A stretch of 64,000 nt of DNA from Alkalihalobacterium chitinilyticum (GTDB taxonomy: Bacteria > Bacillota > Bacilli > Bacillales > Bacillaceae_F): the NCBI RefSeq assembly GCF_029028005.1, contig NZ_JAOTPO010000017.1, positions 18,155 to 82,154 of the forward strand, read 5' to 3'. Below, piece by piece: positions 24,996-34,167 of the stretch. How positions within the stretch are numbered: the stretch's first letter is position 1; every line of letters begins with the position of its first letter. The translations under genes were made by a program, and so were the position numbers. Below the pieces are notes generated by a model that did no database searches, was not told the origin of the DNA, and saw only the letters and a program-made list of their open reading frames with translations.

Positions 24996-27248
24996 GTGAA
25001 AATAAAAGTACTAGTCGTAGATGACTCTCTCTTTATGTGTGATTATATAACAACAATGTTATCGACTGACTCGCAAATTGAGGTAGTGGGTCATGCGAGA
25101 AGTGGTTTAGAAGCTATAGAAAAAATAGAAGCGCTCACCCCAGATATAATTACTCTTGACCTGGATATGCCCAATATGAACGGACTAGAAACCCTAAAGT
25201 ATTTGAGGAGAAAAAAATGGGTTCCAGCAGCTATTATAGTAAGTGGACTTACGCAGCAAAGTACACATGATGTTCTAGAGGCTTTGCAACTGGGTGCAGA
25301 TCATTTCTTATTTAAACCTGCAAAAGGTTGGGATAAGTTTAAGTTGGAGTTAGTTGAACAAGTCAAATTATATGGTAGCCAAAAAACAAGACAACTTTAT
25401 TCGGAGAGTAGAAATATACGGGTGCTACAATATGAAGTGATGATTAAGGTAATTGCACAACGCCTACCCCTCCATGATATTCTTTCCATCATGTCGTGGT
25501 TTATTGAAGACCATTGTAATGGTTTATATTGCTCTATTTATTCATTTCAACAAAGTAATAAATCATTAAAGTTAGGAGGGGCCACAAGTATTACCGACCC
25601 GTTATTTGAACTTGATGAAATTGCACTCGGAATAGATCGGATTAAAGATGAACATTTAGACTTTTTAAATAGCGTACTTCCTGTACATGTTCTTGAACTA
25701 ATGGGTCCATTTAGTAAAATCTATCCTGTTGCAAAATTGAATGATTTAAATTATTTTATAATAATTCCTGTACTTTCTGTTCAGAATGACTTATTAGGCG
25801 GGTTAATTTTATTTTCCAAAACGGATACCTTGCAACAACATTTAGGAAGTTTAAATTCATACAAGCAATTAGTGAGTATTGCTATCGAGCATAATAATAA
25901 TATAAGCAAAGTATATTCGAGTCAGAATCAAATCCAAAAACTAGTTAATTTTGATAGTTTAACTGGGTTACCCAATCGGTTCTATTTTCAGCAGAAAATT
26001 GAGCAGAGTATGTTAGAAGGCGACCATAAGTTTGGGATATTACACCTTGATATTGATCGCTTTAAGTTAATTAATGATGCATTTGGTCTGCAACAAGGTG
26101 ATGCTTTGCTGATGAAAGTAGGGGCTCGTATTCGTGAACTACTTCAAGAGGGAGATCTTATTTGTCGAATGGGTGGAGATGAATTTGTCATTCTCCTTGC
26201 TCAAGCGGATGAAAAAAAGTGCAGAAAGGTTGCATATGACATTTTAAATGCATTTAAAAAACCTTTTTCTTTTTCAGGCAATGACCTATATGTAACTTCA
26301 AGTATCGGTGGGGCCCTTTATCCTTATCATGGGACGAATTCTAGATCGTTGCTAAAGAATGCTAGTTTAGCCATGAAAAAAGTGAAAGAAGTAGGAAAAA
26401 ATAACTTTGTATTATATTCACCTTCTCAGGAACATTCTCCCAGGGAAATTTTAATTTTACAAAATGATTTGCATCTAGCAATTGAAAGGGATCAATTGCT
26501 AGTTTATTTTCAGCCGAGATACAAGTTGAATACTGGAAAAATCATCGGTGCAGAAGCTTTGATAAGATGGAACCATCCGAAACTTGGGCTAGTACCACCT
26601 ATGAACTTTATACCACTTGCAGAGGAAACGGGATTAATAATTGATTTGGATCACTGGGTATTAGAGCAAGCCTGCAAGAAGTTAAGCGAATGGAAGCATA
26701 AAGGATGGGACTTCATTAATATTTCAACTAATATTTCGGTCCAACATTTTCAAAGAACCAATTTAGTTGAACAAGTAAACCATATAATAAAAAAACACAA
26801 TATTAACGGAAAAAATTTAGAGCTGGAAATAACGGAAAGTATGTTAATGAAAAATGTAGATTATGTTATCAATGAATTAGAGCGTTTAAAATCATTAGAT
26901 ATTAAAATATCGATAGATGACTTTGGGACAGGCTATTCTTCGTTAAGTTACCTGCAACAATTTCCGATAAACGCTTTAAAAATCGACAAATCTTTTGTCA
27001 TTAAAATTCAAAATAATACTAATAAAGAAATTGCACATGCCATTATACAATTAGCCAAAAGTTTAAATCTGCATGTGATTGCTGAAGGTGTAGAAACAAA
27101 AGAGCATCTAGAATTTTTAGTTGCAAGTGGTTGTTCTGAAGGGCAAGGGTATTACTTTAGTAAGCCTTTACCAATTGCCGACTTTGAACAGTTACTATTT
27201 AAACAACAAAGGGAAGAGGGTAGGGGTTGTGAATATATTGAAGCATAA
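24996..27248 (+). CDS. Response regulator with GGDEF and EAL domains (c-di-GMP turnover)
   Basis: 750-residue output protein. A receiver with Asp55 (TLDLDMPNMNG) is followed by a GAF-like linker region (about 145-300). The diguanylate cyclase domain has an intact RMGGDEF at about 391-397, while the product-inhibition site is degenerate (QEGD in place of RxxD). The phosphodiesterase domain has EAL at about 520, ITESML, DDFGTGYSSL and AEGVET, so it looks catalytically complete. It could therefore make and break c-di-GMP. The receiver resembles CheY/CheB receivers, fitting phosphorylation by the operon's CheA. The start is GTG at 24996 with GGGAGGT upstream. Confidence 0.92.
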   Translation: MKIKVLVVDDSLFMCDYITTMLSTDSQIEVVGHARSGLEAIEKIEALTPDIITLDLDMPNMNGLETLKYLRRKKWVPAAIIVSGLTQQSTHDVLEALQLGADHFLFKPAKGWDKFKLELVEQVKLYGSQKTRQLYSESRNIRVLQYEVMIKVIAQRLPLHDILSIMSWFIEDHCNGLYCSIYSFQQSNKSLKLGGATSITDPLFELDEIALGIDRIKDEHLDFLNSVLPVHVLELMGPFSKIYPVAKLNDLNYFIIIPVLSVQNDLLGGLILFSKTDTLQQHLGSLNSYKQLVSIAIEHNNNISKVYSSQNQIQKLVNFDSLTGLPNRFYFQQKIEQSMLEGDHKFGILHLDIDRFKLINDAFGLQQGDALLMKVGARIRELLQEGDLICRMGGDEFVILLAQADEKKCRKVAYDILNAFKKPFSFSGNDLYVTSSIGGALYPYHGTNSRSLLKNASLAMKKVKEVGKNNFVLYSPSQEHSPREILILQNDLHLAIERDQLLVYFQPRYKLNTGKIIGAEALIRWNHPKLGLVPPMNFIPLAEETGLIIDLDHWVLEQACKKLSEWKHKGWDFINISTNISVQHFQRTNLVEQVNHIIKKHNINGKNLELEITESMLMKNVDYVINELERLKSLDIKISIDDFGTGYSSLSYLQQFPINALKIDKSFVIKIQNNTNKEIAHAIIQLAKSLNLHVIAEGVETKEHLEFLVASGCSEGQGYYFSKPLPIADFEQLLFKQQREEGRGCEYIEA

Positions 27249-27648
27249 GGATCAATTCTTCTTGTTTTCCCTTGAGGTAAAGAGTGACATCTTAAATGCA
27301 ATGGACTTTGTAAAACGGCTTGCTTTAGGGCTGGGATTTAATAGAAAGGAAGCATTGCATCTTCAATTAGTAGTAGAAGAATTATGTACAAATGCGTTTG
27401 ACCACACAGACCGATGTTCTATGAAAGTTCTAAAGATTGAGAAAGTAGAAGATCAAAAGGGCATTACGTTAACTTTATACACCGAAGGCGAGCTTTATTC
27501 CCTAAATCCACCTAAGGAAACCGACAATAAAGGTCCAAGAGGAAGAGGGCTAAAACTCATTTTATCCTTAGTTGACTTTGCAGAAGTAAAAGCCGAAGGA
27601 AGTTTTATTAAAACACAGTTAATGAAAAAGAGAAGCCAAAAGCACTAA
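27229..27648 (+). CDS. RsbW/SpoIIAB-type HATPase (putative serine kinase/anti-sigma)
   Basis: 139-residue GHKL ATPase. N-box LQLVVEELCTNAFDHT and G-box PRGRGLKLILSLVD are clear; there is no histidine-phosphorylation domain. Such proteins bind sigma factors or phosphorylate STAS partners on Ser. I chose GTG at 27229 (GAGGG about 8 bases upstream), which overlaps the preceding gene by 20 bases; an upstream open stretch in this frame lacks a domain. No PP2C phosphatase gene accompanies it here. It is the last gene of the operon, followed by a strong terminator. Confidence 0.8.
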   Translation: MNILKHKDQFFLFSLEVKSDILNAMDFVKRLALGLGFNRKEALHLQLVVEELCTNAFDHTDRCSMKVLKIEKVEDQKGITLTLYTEGELYSLNPPKETDNKGPRGRGLKLILSLVDFAEVKAEGSFIKTQLMKKRSQKH

Positions 27649-27698
27649 TATGTCTTACCAAACTATCTTCTATCTTCAGCAATCAAAATAAAAATGAT

Positions 27699-27746
27699 AC
27701 TAGAAAGGAGCGAAGTTCAGTAAGTGAAACCTCGCTCCTTTCTAGT
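27699..27746. terminator. Strong terminator closing the chemosensory operon
   Basis: Stem of about 19 bp (ACTAGAAAGGAGCGAAGTT / AACCTCGCTCCTTTCTAGT, one bulge/mismatch) with a 10-base loop. It stands between convergent genes and can work on both strands. Confidence 0.85.
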
Positions 27747-27752
27747 TAGTAA

Positions 27753-28220
27753 TTAGAATGCATCCTTTTTTATTACCTTATTCCACGAGCTGAGGTGGAC
27801 AACCCCAGCAGCTTGATTAGGTTCATCTTCTAGTACTGAAATATATTCTAACGTATTCCCGTCTGGATCTAAGAAGTAATAACAAGCAGCCGGCATCCAA
27901 CCATGTACAACTGGTTCCGTCGTATCGAGTCCAAAAGATGGAATTAAGGAGATCTCCCTCTTTTTGAGAAAATCAGGAATTTGAAGTAATTCTTCAAAGG
28001 AAACATGGAAAGCGAAATGGGATTTACGGAACTCTTCTTCATTAACCTCCCACGCCCCAAGCATAAATTCTTTTACGGACGGATCTCCAATCCAGAAGAA
28101 AGCTGCTCTTCTATCATTCAATACATAAGCTAACTCTAGATCTAATTTTTTATAAAAAGCAATCGATCTTTCTAAATTAGTCGATTGTACATGTGTTTCG
28201 TATAAGCGTGCATTTTTCAT
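27753..28220 (-). CDS. VOC (glyoxalase/bleomycin-resistance-like) superfamily protein
   Basis: 155-residue protein with two beta-alpha-beta-beta-beta modules. Conserved positions are ETHVQSTNLERSIAFYKKL at the start, HFAFHVSFEEL in the middle and YYFLDPDGNTLEYISVL near the end. The His and Glu residues could form the usual metal site. Family members include glyoxalase I, dioxygenases and fosfomycin or bleomycin resistance proteins; the substrate cannot be told. GGAGG precedes the ATG. The gene is convergent with the chemosensory operon. Confidence 0.85.
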   Translation of the reverse strand: MKNARLYETHVQSTNLERSIAFYKKLDLELAYVLNDRRAAFFWIGDPSVKEFMLGAWEVNEEEFRKSHFAFHVSFEELLQIPDFLKKREISLIPSFGLDTTEPVVHGWMPAACYYFLDPDGNTLEYISVLEDEPNQAAGVVHLSSWNKVIKKDAF

Positions 28221-28435
28221 TTTTAATTCCTCCTCAAATTTTTTGGTATGATTATAGATTACATAAAGTTGAAAACGATTTAATCAAGAGGAAGATTGAA
28301 CTACAACTACAACTTTAGGAGGAGAAGAGGTTTATAAAAACATGAATAAAAGTTCATAAAAACCATTTTAATAGTAAAGGAAACATAAGCTATTACAGCG
28401 AATTCCCTACTATTAACTATTAGGAGGAACCCCTT

Positions 28436-28828
28436 ATGAACGAAAGAAAAGAAGAAAAAGCTTCAAGATATCAAAATCCTGTTCGTGGCATGTTTGCAAA
28501 GATGGGTGAAGCGGTCCAAACGAAAAAAGTATATGGCGAACCTATTGAGTTAGAAGATAAAAAAGTCGTTCCAGTTTCTAAAGTAACTTATTTATTCGGC
28601 GGTGGGGGAGGAACGGCTGAGGAAACAAAAGAGGGCTCTAGCCTAGGCGAAGGTGAAGGTGGAGGCGGAACGATGTTAGTTCGCCCTGTAGGGGTATATG
28701 AGATTACTAAAAAGAAAACTCGCTTTATACCAACTGTAGATTTATCTGCTTTACTTCTATTAGTGGGTGCTGTAACTTTTCTATTTTCTATATTAATGCG
28801 TAAAAATAAACGGACAAAGGAAAAATAA
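28436..28828 (+). CDS. GerW/YtfJ-family spore protein with C-terminal TM segment
   Basis: 130-residue protein. The segment KKVVPVSKVTYLFGGGGG matches the GerW/YtfJ core (iPVSKV...GfG.GG), followed by an acidic Gly-rich loop. The C-terminal hydrophobic segment (DLSALLLLVGAVTFLFSIL) and basic tail would anchor it. YtfJ/GerW is needed for germination in B. subtilis but lacks this anchor, so this is a related paralogue. AGGAGG precedes the ATG. Confidence 0.75.
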   Translation: MNERKEEKASRYQNPVRGMFAKMGEAVQTKKVYGEPIELEDKKVVPVSKVTYLFGGGGGTAEETKEGSSLGEGEGGGGTMLVRPVGVYEITKKKTRFIPTVDLSALLLLVGAVTFLFSILMRKNKRTKEK

Positions 28829-28851
28829 GGTATTGGCAGTCACATTGGTCG

Positions 28852-28894
28852 AAACGCATCGGTTTCTGGTAAGGAAAACGGCATGCGTTTTTTT
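28852..28894 (+). terminator. Terminator after the GerW-like gene
   Basis: Stem AAACGCAT / ATGCGTTT with a 23-base loop and a TTTTTTT tract. Confidence 0.75.
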
Positions 28895-29069
28895 ATGTAT
28901 AAGAATAAAATTATTAAATTAACGGCTTTCTCTAGTCCTTATCGTTATAAGTAGCCTGGAGTCAAATAAATTCTATAATTTGGGTATTTCGTGTAGTATT
29001 AATGTATACATAAGATAAAAATACATATACATCGATTGCGCTTACAGAAGGTAGTCTGGGGGATTTATT

Positions 29070-30821
29070 ATGGCTGTTATATTTTCATATTTAAAACGAT
29101 ATCGCTTATTTATGGTGATCGCGATTGCTTTAACCTTAGTTGAACTAACAGTTGAACTACTGCAGCCGTTATTTATGGCGAAAATTATTAATGATGGTAT
29201 TTTACAAGAAGATCTTTCGGTCGTGATTTATTGGGGAAGTATTATGATTGGTCTGTCCCTCGTTGCCTTTGCGGCAGGTATTATTAATTCTTTTTATGCA
29301 GCACACAGCAGTCAAGGGTTTGGTCATGACATCCGAAACGGGTTGTTTGAAAAAATTCAATCGTTTTCGTTTACGAACTTAAGTCACTTTCAAACATCTT
29401 CGTTAATTACGAGGATGACAAACGACGTAAATGTTCTTCAACTTACCTTGTTTACCGGCCTGCGTATTATGTTGCGTGCTCCGTTATTAGTCATTGGAGG
29501 ACTAATCATGGCGCTCGTTGTAAACGTAAGACTTGCTCTATTGTTAGCGGTAGCTGTTCCCTTAAGTCTGTTATTTTTAATCTGGATATTTAAAAAGGGA
29601 CGTCCATTATTTAATATTGTCCAACAAAAATTGGACGGTGTGAACCGGGTCATGCGTGAAAATTTACTAGGAATTAAATTAATCCGAGCTCTACTTAGAA
29701 AAGACACAGAAGTTGATCGTTTTACAAAATCGAATCAAGAATTAATGGGATCGACGGTTTCTGCGTTACGCCTGATGGAAATTACAATGCCGATTATTTT
29801 GTTGCTGATGAATGTAAGTATTCTAGGCGTGCTTTGGTTTGGCAGTTTTCAAGTAAATGCAGGCGGGGCTAATGTAGGTGAAGTCGTTGCGGTAATCAAT
29901 TATGCAACACGAATTAGCGGGGCTTTTTCTGTATTTTCGATGATTATTATCTTTTTCTCACGAGCTAGAGCTTCATCCGAGCGAATTGTTGAAGTACTCA
30001 ATACAGAAGTAGACTTGGTAGATAAAGAAAACTCTAAGGAACCGAATAAACGAATTGAAAAATTGGAGGGTAACATTACATTTAGAAAGGTGTCATTTCG
30101 GTATCCAGCAACCGACAGGGACATTTTAAAGGCAGTATCGTTTGAAGCGGAAAGAGGGAGCACCGTAGCTGTTTTAGGCTCAACAGGGTCCGGTAAATCA
30201 TCGATGTTCCATTTGATCCCTCGGCTATATGATGTGACAGACGGTGAGATCGAGATCGATGATAAAGACATTCGAACGATAAAGCTAGACCATCTTCGTA
30301 AACAAATAGGGTATGTTCCTCAAGAAACGCTATTGTTTACAGGCACGATTAAAGACAATATAGCTTGGGGAAAAGAAGATGCAACAGACGCAGAGATTAT
30401 CGAAGCAGCTAAGAAAGCCCAAATCCATGAAACTATTTCTAAGTTTACGAATGGTTATAACACAGTACTCGGCCAAAAAGGTGTTAATTTATCAGGTGGA
30501 CAAAAGCAACGGCTTGCGATTGCCAGAGCACTTGTTCGAAAGCCGAAAATCCTTTTACTTGATGATAGTACGAGTGCATTGGATTTAAAAACAGAAGCAA
30601 AAATACTTGCAAGCTTACGGGAACTCCAATGTACAACACTAATCATCACACAAAAAATAAGTACGGCTGTCGAAGCGGATAAGATCTTAATATTAGATGA
30701 TGGGGAAATGATCGCAGAAGGAACACATCAAGATTTAATAACCAATGATTCACTGTATCAAAAAATATATCGATCTCAGTTTGGAGAGGAGGCGATGTAC
30801 GTTGCTAAAGGAAGTGAGTAA
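29070..30821 (+). CDS. Heterodimeric ABC exporter subunit, YfiB-like (degenerate site subunit)
   Basis: 583-residue half transporter: six-helix exporter domain (1-320), then an ATPase domain. Walker A is LGSTGSGKSS (about 370) and the signature NLSGGQKQR is canonical. Walker B reads ILLLDDSTSALD, with Asp instead of the catalytic Glu, and the switch-loop His is Gln (LIITQKIS). These losses mark the subunit that contributes the non-hydrolytic site in heterodimeric exporters. The next gene supplies the complementary defects. The length and the order match B. subtilis yfiB-yfiC. The substrate is unknown, commonly drugs or lipids. Confidence 0.88.
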   Translation: MAVIFSYLKRYRLFMVIAIALTLVELTVELLQPLFMAKIINDGILQEDLSVVIYWGSIMIGLSLVAFAAGIINSFYAAHSSQGFGHDIRNGLFEKIQSFSFTNLSHFQTSSLITRMTNDVNVLQLTLFTGLRIMLRAPLLVIGGLIMALVVNVRLALLLAVAVPLSLLFLIWIFKKGRPLFNIVQQKLDGVNRVMRENLLGIKLIRALLRKDTEVDRFTKSNQELMGSTVSALRLMEITMPIILLLMNVSILGVLWFGSFQVNAGGANVGEVVAVINYATRISGAFSVFSMIIIFFSRARASSERIVEVLNTEVDLVDKENSKEPNKRIEKLEGNITFRKVSFRYPATDRDILKAVSFEAERGSTVAVLGSTGSGKSSMFHLIPRLYDVTDGEIEIDDKDIRTIKLDHLRKQIGYVPQETLLFTGTIKDNIAWGKEDATDAEIIEAAKKAQIHETISKFTNGYNTVLGQKGVNLSGGQKQRLAIARALVRKPKILLLDDSTSALDLKTEAKILASLRELQCTTLIITQKISTAVEADKILILDDGEMIAEGTHQDLITNDSLYQKIYRSQFGEEAMYVAKGSE

Positions 30822-32628
30822 ACCTTTCCAACATAAAAAAATAGCTATTGATCCCAAGGATAATAGTACGGGGGCAAAACAAAAAAAGAAAGCGAAAGAT
30901 TGGGCAGGAACGTTAAAACGAATTTGGCGTTACTTGGTGCAAAATAAAAGCCCATTAATTCTAGTATTGGTTTTAGTTATTGTCAGTTCTGTATTTGCCT
31001 TGCTTGGACCATTTATCGTCGGTATGGCGATTGATGAGTTTATTGTGACTCGTAATTTAGACGGTTTAGTCTATGTAATTCTAGGATTGAGCGCTATATA
31101 TGTCATCCATTCGGCCGCTGTTTGGGGACAGAATTTTGTAATGATCCGAGTTGCTCAAAAGACCGTTTTTCAAATGCGTTCTGACTTGTTTAAGAGGCTT
31201 CACCAGTTACCGATTGCGTTTTTTCAGAAAAGGCAGCATGGGGAGTTAATGAGCCGGGTAACAAATGATATTGAAAATGTAAGTTCAACGTTAAACAGTT
31301 CAGTTATTCAAGTCATTTCGAGTGTTCTGACGCTTGTCGGTATTTTAATCGTGATGTTATGGCTGAGTCCACTTTTAACCTTAGTTACCCTTACCATTAT
31401 TCCTTTAATGGTACTAGGAATGAAGTGGATTACGAAAAGAACAGGAAAGCTGTTTAAGGAGCAGCAACGTAATCTTGGTGAAGTAAATGGTTTTATTGAA
31501 GAAACGTTATCTGGTCAGTCCATCATTAAAACGTTCTCGCAGGAACCAAAAGTGTTAGCTGAATTTCATGAGAAAAATAAACGTCTTCGTGAAGCGGGAT
31601 TCTGGGCCCAAACCATTTCTGGATTTATACCCAAACTTATGAATGTCCTGAACAACTTAAGCTTTGCGGTGATTGCACTTGTTGGCGGGATTTTCGTTTT
31701 GAACGGGATGGTATCTATCGGTATTATTGTCATTTTTGCTGAGTATGCGAGGCAGTTTACTCGACCGCTAAATGATCTAGCGAACCAGTTTAATACGATC
31801 CTCTCAGCAATTGCAGGTGCTGAGCGTGTGTTTGAAGTCATCGATGAAAAAGAAGAAAGTGCAGATGAAACGAACGCCATAGCTCTTAAGGAAGTGAAAG
31901 GGGAAGTTGAGTTTAAGCAAGTATCGTTCTCTTATGAAAGTGACGAAAATACTTTAAGAAATGTTAGTTTTACTGTAACCCCAGGTCAAACAGTTGCTTT
32001 AGTTGGTCCAACGGGTGCAGGGAAAACAACGGTCATCAACCTCTTAACCCGCTTTTATGATGCCGATGGTGGCCAGATCTTAATTGATGGATACGAAATG
32101 AAAAAGATACAACGAGAAAGTCTCCGCAGGCACATGGGATTTGTTTTTCAAGACTCATTTTTGTTTGAGGGCACTATCAGGGAAAATATTCGTTATGGCA
32201 GGTTAACTGCAAGTGACAGGGAAGTGGAGGAAGCGGCCAAACTTGCTAATGCACACTCTTTTATTATGAAGCTGCCGGATCAATATGATACCGTTTTAAA
32301 ACAGGACGGCAGTGGTATTAGTCAAGGTCAAAAACAATTATTATCGATTGCGAGGGCGATCGCAGCTGATCCGAAAATATTAGTGCTAGATGAAGCTACT
32401 AGTAACATTGACACGATAACAGAAGTGAAAATTCAAGAAGCGCTGCAACGTTTAATGAAAGGGCGTACGAGTTTTGTCATTGCTCATCGTTTAAATACGA
32501 TACAAAAAGCGGATCAAATTATTGTTTTACAAGAAGGTGAACTGATAGAGAAAGGAACCCATGAATCTTTATTAAAAGAAAGAGGCTTCTACTATGAATT
32601 AAACAGTAGTCAAATTAGCAAAATTTGA
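30802..32628 (+). CDS. Heterodimeric ABC exporter subunit, YfiC-like
   Basis: About 608-residue partner half transporter. Exporter domain after a charged N-terminal extension (about 1-45), then ATPase with Walker A VGPTGAGKTT, Walker B ILVLDEATSNID with intact Glu, and switch His (FVIAHRLN). The signature is ISQGQ rather than LSGGQ. The weak signature here and the weak Walker B/His of the partner lie in the same composite site, as expected for this class. I chose TTG at 30802 (AGGAGG about 9 bases upstream), which overlaps the previous gene by 20 bases. Confidence 0.88.
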   Translation: MLKEVSKPFQHKKIAIDPKDNSTGAKQKKKAKDWAGTLKRIWRYLVQNKSPLILVLVLVIVSSVFALLGPFIVGMAIDEFIVTRNLDGLVYVILGLSAIYVIHSAAVWGQNFVMIRVAQKTVFQMRSDLFKRLHQLPIAFFQKRQHGELMSRVTNDIENVSSTLNSSVIQVISSVLTLVGILIVMLWLSPLLTLVTLTIIPLMVLGMKWITKRTGKLFKEQQRNLGEVNGFIEETLSGQSIIKTFSQEPKVLAEFHEKNKRLREAGFWAQTISGFIPKLMNVLNNLSFAVIALVGGIFVLNGMVSIGIIVIFAEYARQFTRPLNDLANQFNTILSAIAGAERVFEVIDEKEESADETNAIALKEVKGEVEFKQVSFSYESDENTLRNVSFTVTPGQTVALVGPTGAGKTTVINLLTRFYDADGGQILIDGYEMKKIQRESLRRHMGFVFQDSFLFEGTIRENIRYGRLTASDREVEEAAKLANAHSFIMKLPDQYDTVLKQDGSGISQGQKQLLSIARAIAADPKILVLDEATSNIDTITEVKIQEALQRLMKGRTSFVIAHRLNTIQKADQIIVLQEGELIEKGTHESLLKERGFYYELNSSQISKI

Positions 32629-32695
32629 GAAATTCCTTCATAATAGAAGTAGCAGTTCATAGTTATCATAATGGAACAAATGGGAGGAACCGAAT

Positions 32696-33526
32696 ATGGC
32701 AAAACACATTAAAGACACAACAACGTTACATAATGGAGTAAAAATGCCTTGGTTAGGCTTAGGTGTTTGGAAAGTAGAAGATGGCTCACAAGTGACTGAG
32801 TCTGTTCAAGCTGCTGTTCAAGCAGGCTATCGCAGTATTGATACGGCGGCAATTTATAAAAATGAAGAAGGCGTTGGTCAAGGAATAAAAGAGTGTGGAG
32901 TACCACGCGAAGAGTTATTTATTACAACGAAAGTCTGGAACGCCAATCAAGGATATGAAACGACATTACAAGCCTTTGAAGAAAGCATGGAAAAGTTAGG
33001 CCTAGATTATTTAGATCTATATTTAGTACACTGGCCAGTGGCTGGAAAGTATAAAGACACGTGGCGTGCTTTGGAGAAATTATATGCAGATAAAAAAGTA
33101 CGTGCGATCGGTGTAAGTAATTTTCACGTTCATCATTTAGAAGATTTACTAGAAACGGCCAATATTGTGCCGATGGTCAATCAAGTCGAGTTCCACCCGC
33201 AACTCGCACAACATGATTTACGCACATTTTGCAAGGAGCACCATATTCAATTAGAAGCTTGGTCCCCATTAGCACAAGGTAATTTACTCGACCACCCTAC
33301 GTTAGTGGAGATCGGGCAAAAGTATGGGAAGTCACCTGCACAGGTGATTTTACGTTGGGATTTACAGTGTGGTGTAGTGACCATTCCGAAGTCAGTCAAC
33401 GCAGATCGAATTGCAGCAAACGGAGATATCTTTGATTTCGAACTGACAAGCGAGGATATGGCTCAAATTAATGCATTAAATAAGGATGAGCGTGTCGGTC
33501 CAGATCCTGATAATTTTGATTTTTAA
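32696..33526 (+). CDS. Aldo/keto reductase (YvgN/YtbE-like)
   Basis: 276-residue NADPH-dependent TIM-barrel oxidoreductase. The catalytic tetrad is present: Asp and Tyr in [15 protein letters not shown], Lys in ITTKVWN, His in LYLVHWP. The cofactor region [10 protein letters not shown] is typical. In Bacillus such enzymes reduce methylglyoxal and other toxic aldehydes. The ATG follows GGGAGGAACCGAAT. Length is standard. Confidence 0.92.
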   Translation: MAKHIKDTTTLHNGVKMPWLGLGVWKVEDGSQVTESVQAAVQAGYRSIDTAAIYKNEEGVGQGIKECGVPREELFITTKVWNANQGYETTLQAFEESMEKLGLDYLDLYLVHWPVAGKYKDTWRALEKLYADKKVRAIGVSNFHVHHLEDLLETANIVPMVNQVEFHPQLAQHDLRTFCKEHHIQLEAWSPLAQGNLLDHPTLVEIGQKYGKSPAQVILRWDLQCGVVTIPKSVNADRIAANGDIFDFELTSEDMAQINALNKDERVGPDPDNFDF

Positions 33527-33538
33527 TCAAACACAACG

Positions 33539-33580
33539 AATGCCAAAAGCTGTAATTACTCAGCTTTTGGCATTTTTTTT
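33539..33580 (+). terminator. Terminator after the aldo/keto reductase gene
   Basis: Perfect 14-bp stem AATGCCAAAAGCTG / CAGCTTTTGGCATT with an 8-base loop and TTTTTT. The end of the convergent thioesterase gene, including its TAA, is inside the loop and right arm. Confidence 0.92.
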
Positions 33581-33954
33581 ATGGCAACTGTACAACGAGA
33601 AACACAAATTAGTTTTTCTTGCTCATCAACAATTTTAATATCCCAAACCATCGTTGTACGTCCTTTGTGAAGAGGTGTTCCAATTGCTGTTACGATTCCG
33701 TCTGTTTTCGAACGAATATGATTAGCATTAATTTCTAAGCCAACAGCAACTTCATTTTCTTGGTCGACGAGGTTCCAGGTTCCCATACTTGCTACTGTTT
33801 CCGCAAGTACAACTGACGCGCCCCCGTGCAGTAATCCAAACGGTTGATGTGTTGCAGAGTGAACAGGCATTGTCGCAACGACACGATCTTCAGAAGTTTC
33901 AACTACTTCAATTCCTAAAGCTCCTAGTATTGTTTCTTCTAACGGTTTAATCAC
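33556..33954 (-). CDS. Hotdog-fold acyl-CoA thioesterase (YuxO/MenI-like)
   Basis: 132-residue hotdog protein. The segments HQPFGLLHGGASVVLAETVA and GLEINANHIRSKTDGIVTA match the PaaI/DHNA-CoA thioesterase group, in which the Gly-Gly loop binds CoA and a Glu in the AETV helix acts in catalysis. DHNA-CoA hydrolysis in menaquinone synthesis is possible but no men gene is nearby. The start is GTG at 33954 with AGAAGGGAAG upstream. Its last codons run through the terminator of the convergent gene. Confidence 0.82.
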   Translation of the reverse strand: MIKPLEETILGALGIEVVETSEDRVVATMPVHSATHQPFGLLHGGASVVLAETVASMGTWNLVDQENEVAVGLEINANHIRSKTDGIVTAIGTPLHKGRTTMVWDIKIVDEQEKLICVSRCTVAIKKMPKAE

Positions 33955-34106
33955 TTTAAAGACTTCCCTTCTACCTTTAATTTATATTCTAGTAAAATAC
34001 TGTATTCGCGATTGTTCGATGAATTCCTTTAAAATTCTGAAAATATTGTTTGCAGGTATTGTATGAGGTTCAAATCAATTTTTGTTTTTTGGTTAAAAGA
34101 CAAAGA

Positions 34107-34142
34107 AAAGAGACTAACTTGAATTTACGAGTCAGCCTCTTT
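34107..34142 (-). terminator. Terminator after the phosphoesterase gene
   Basis: 13-bp stem with two wobble pairs (minus strand AAAGAGGCTGACT / AGTTAGTCTCTTT), followed by TCTTTG. The stretch 33955-34106 otherwise shows nothing clear. Confidence 0.6.
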
Positions 34143-34167
34143 CAACTAAAGAAGAAGGAAATTAAAA

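Noticed and set aside
28320..28365. Five-codon leader (MNKSS) after GGAGGAG upstream of the GerW-like gene
   Set aside because: It is not coupled to the gene start, which has its own AGGAGG, so chance is the simpler explanation.
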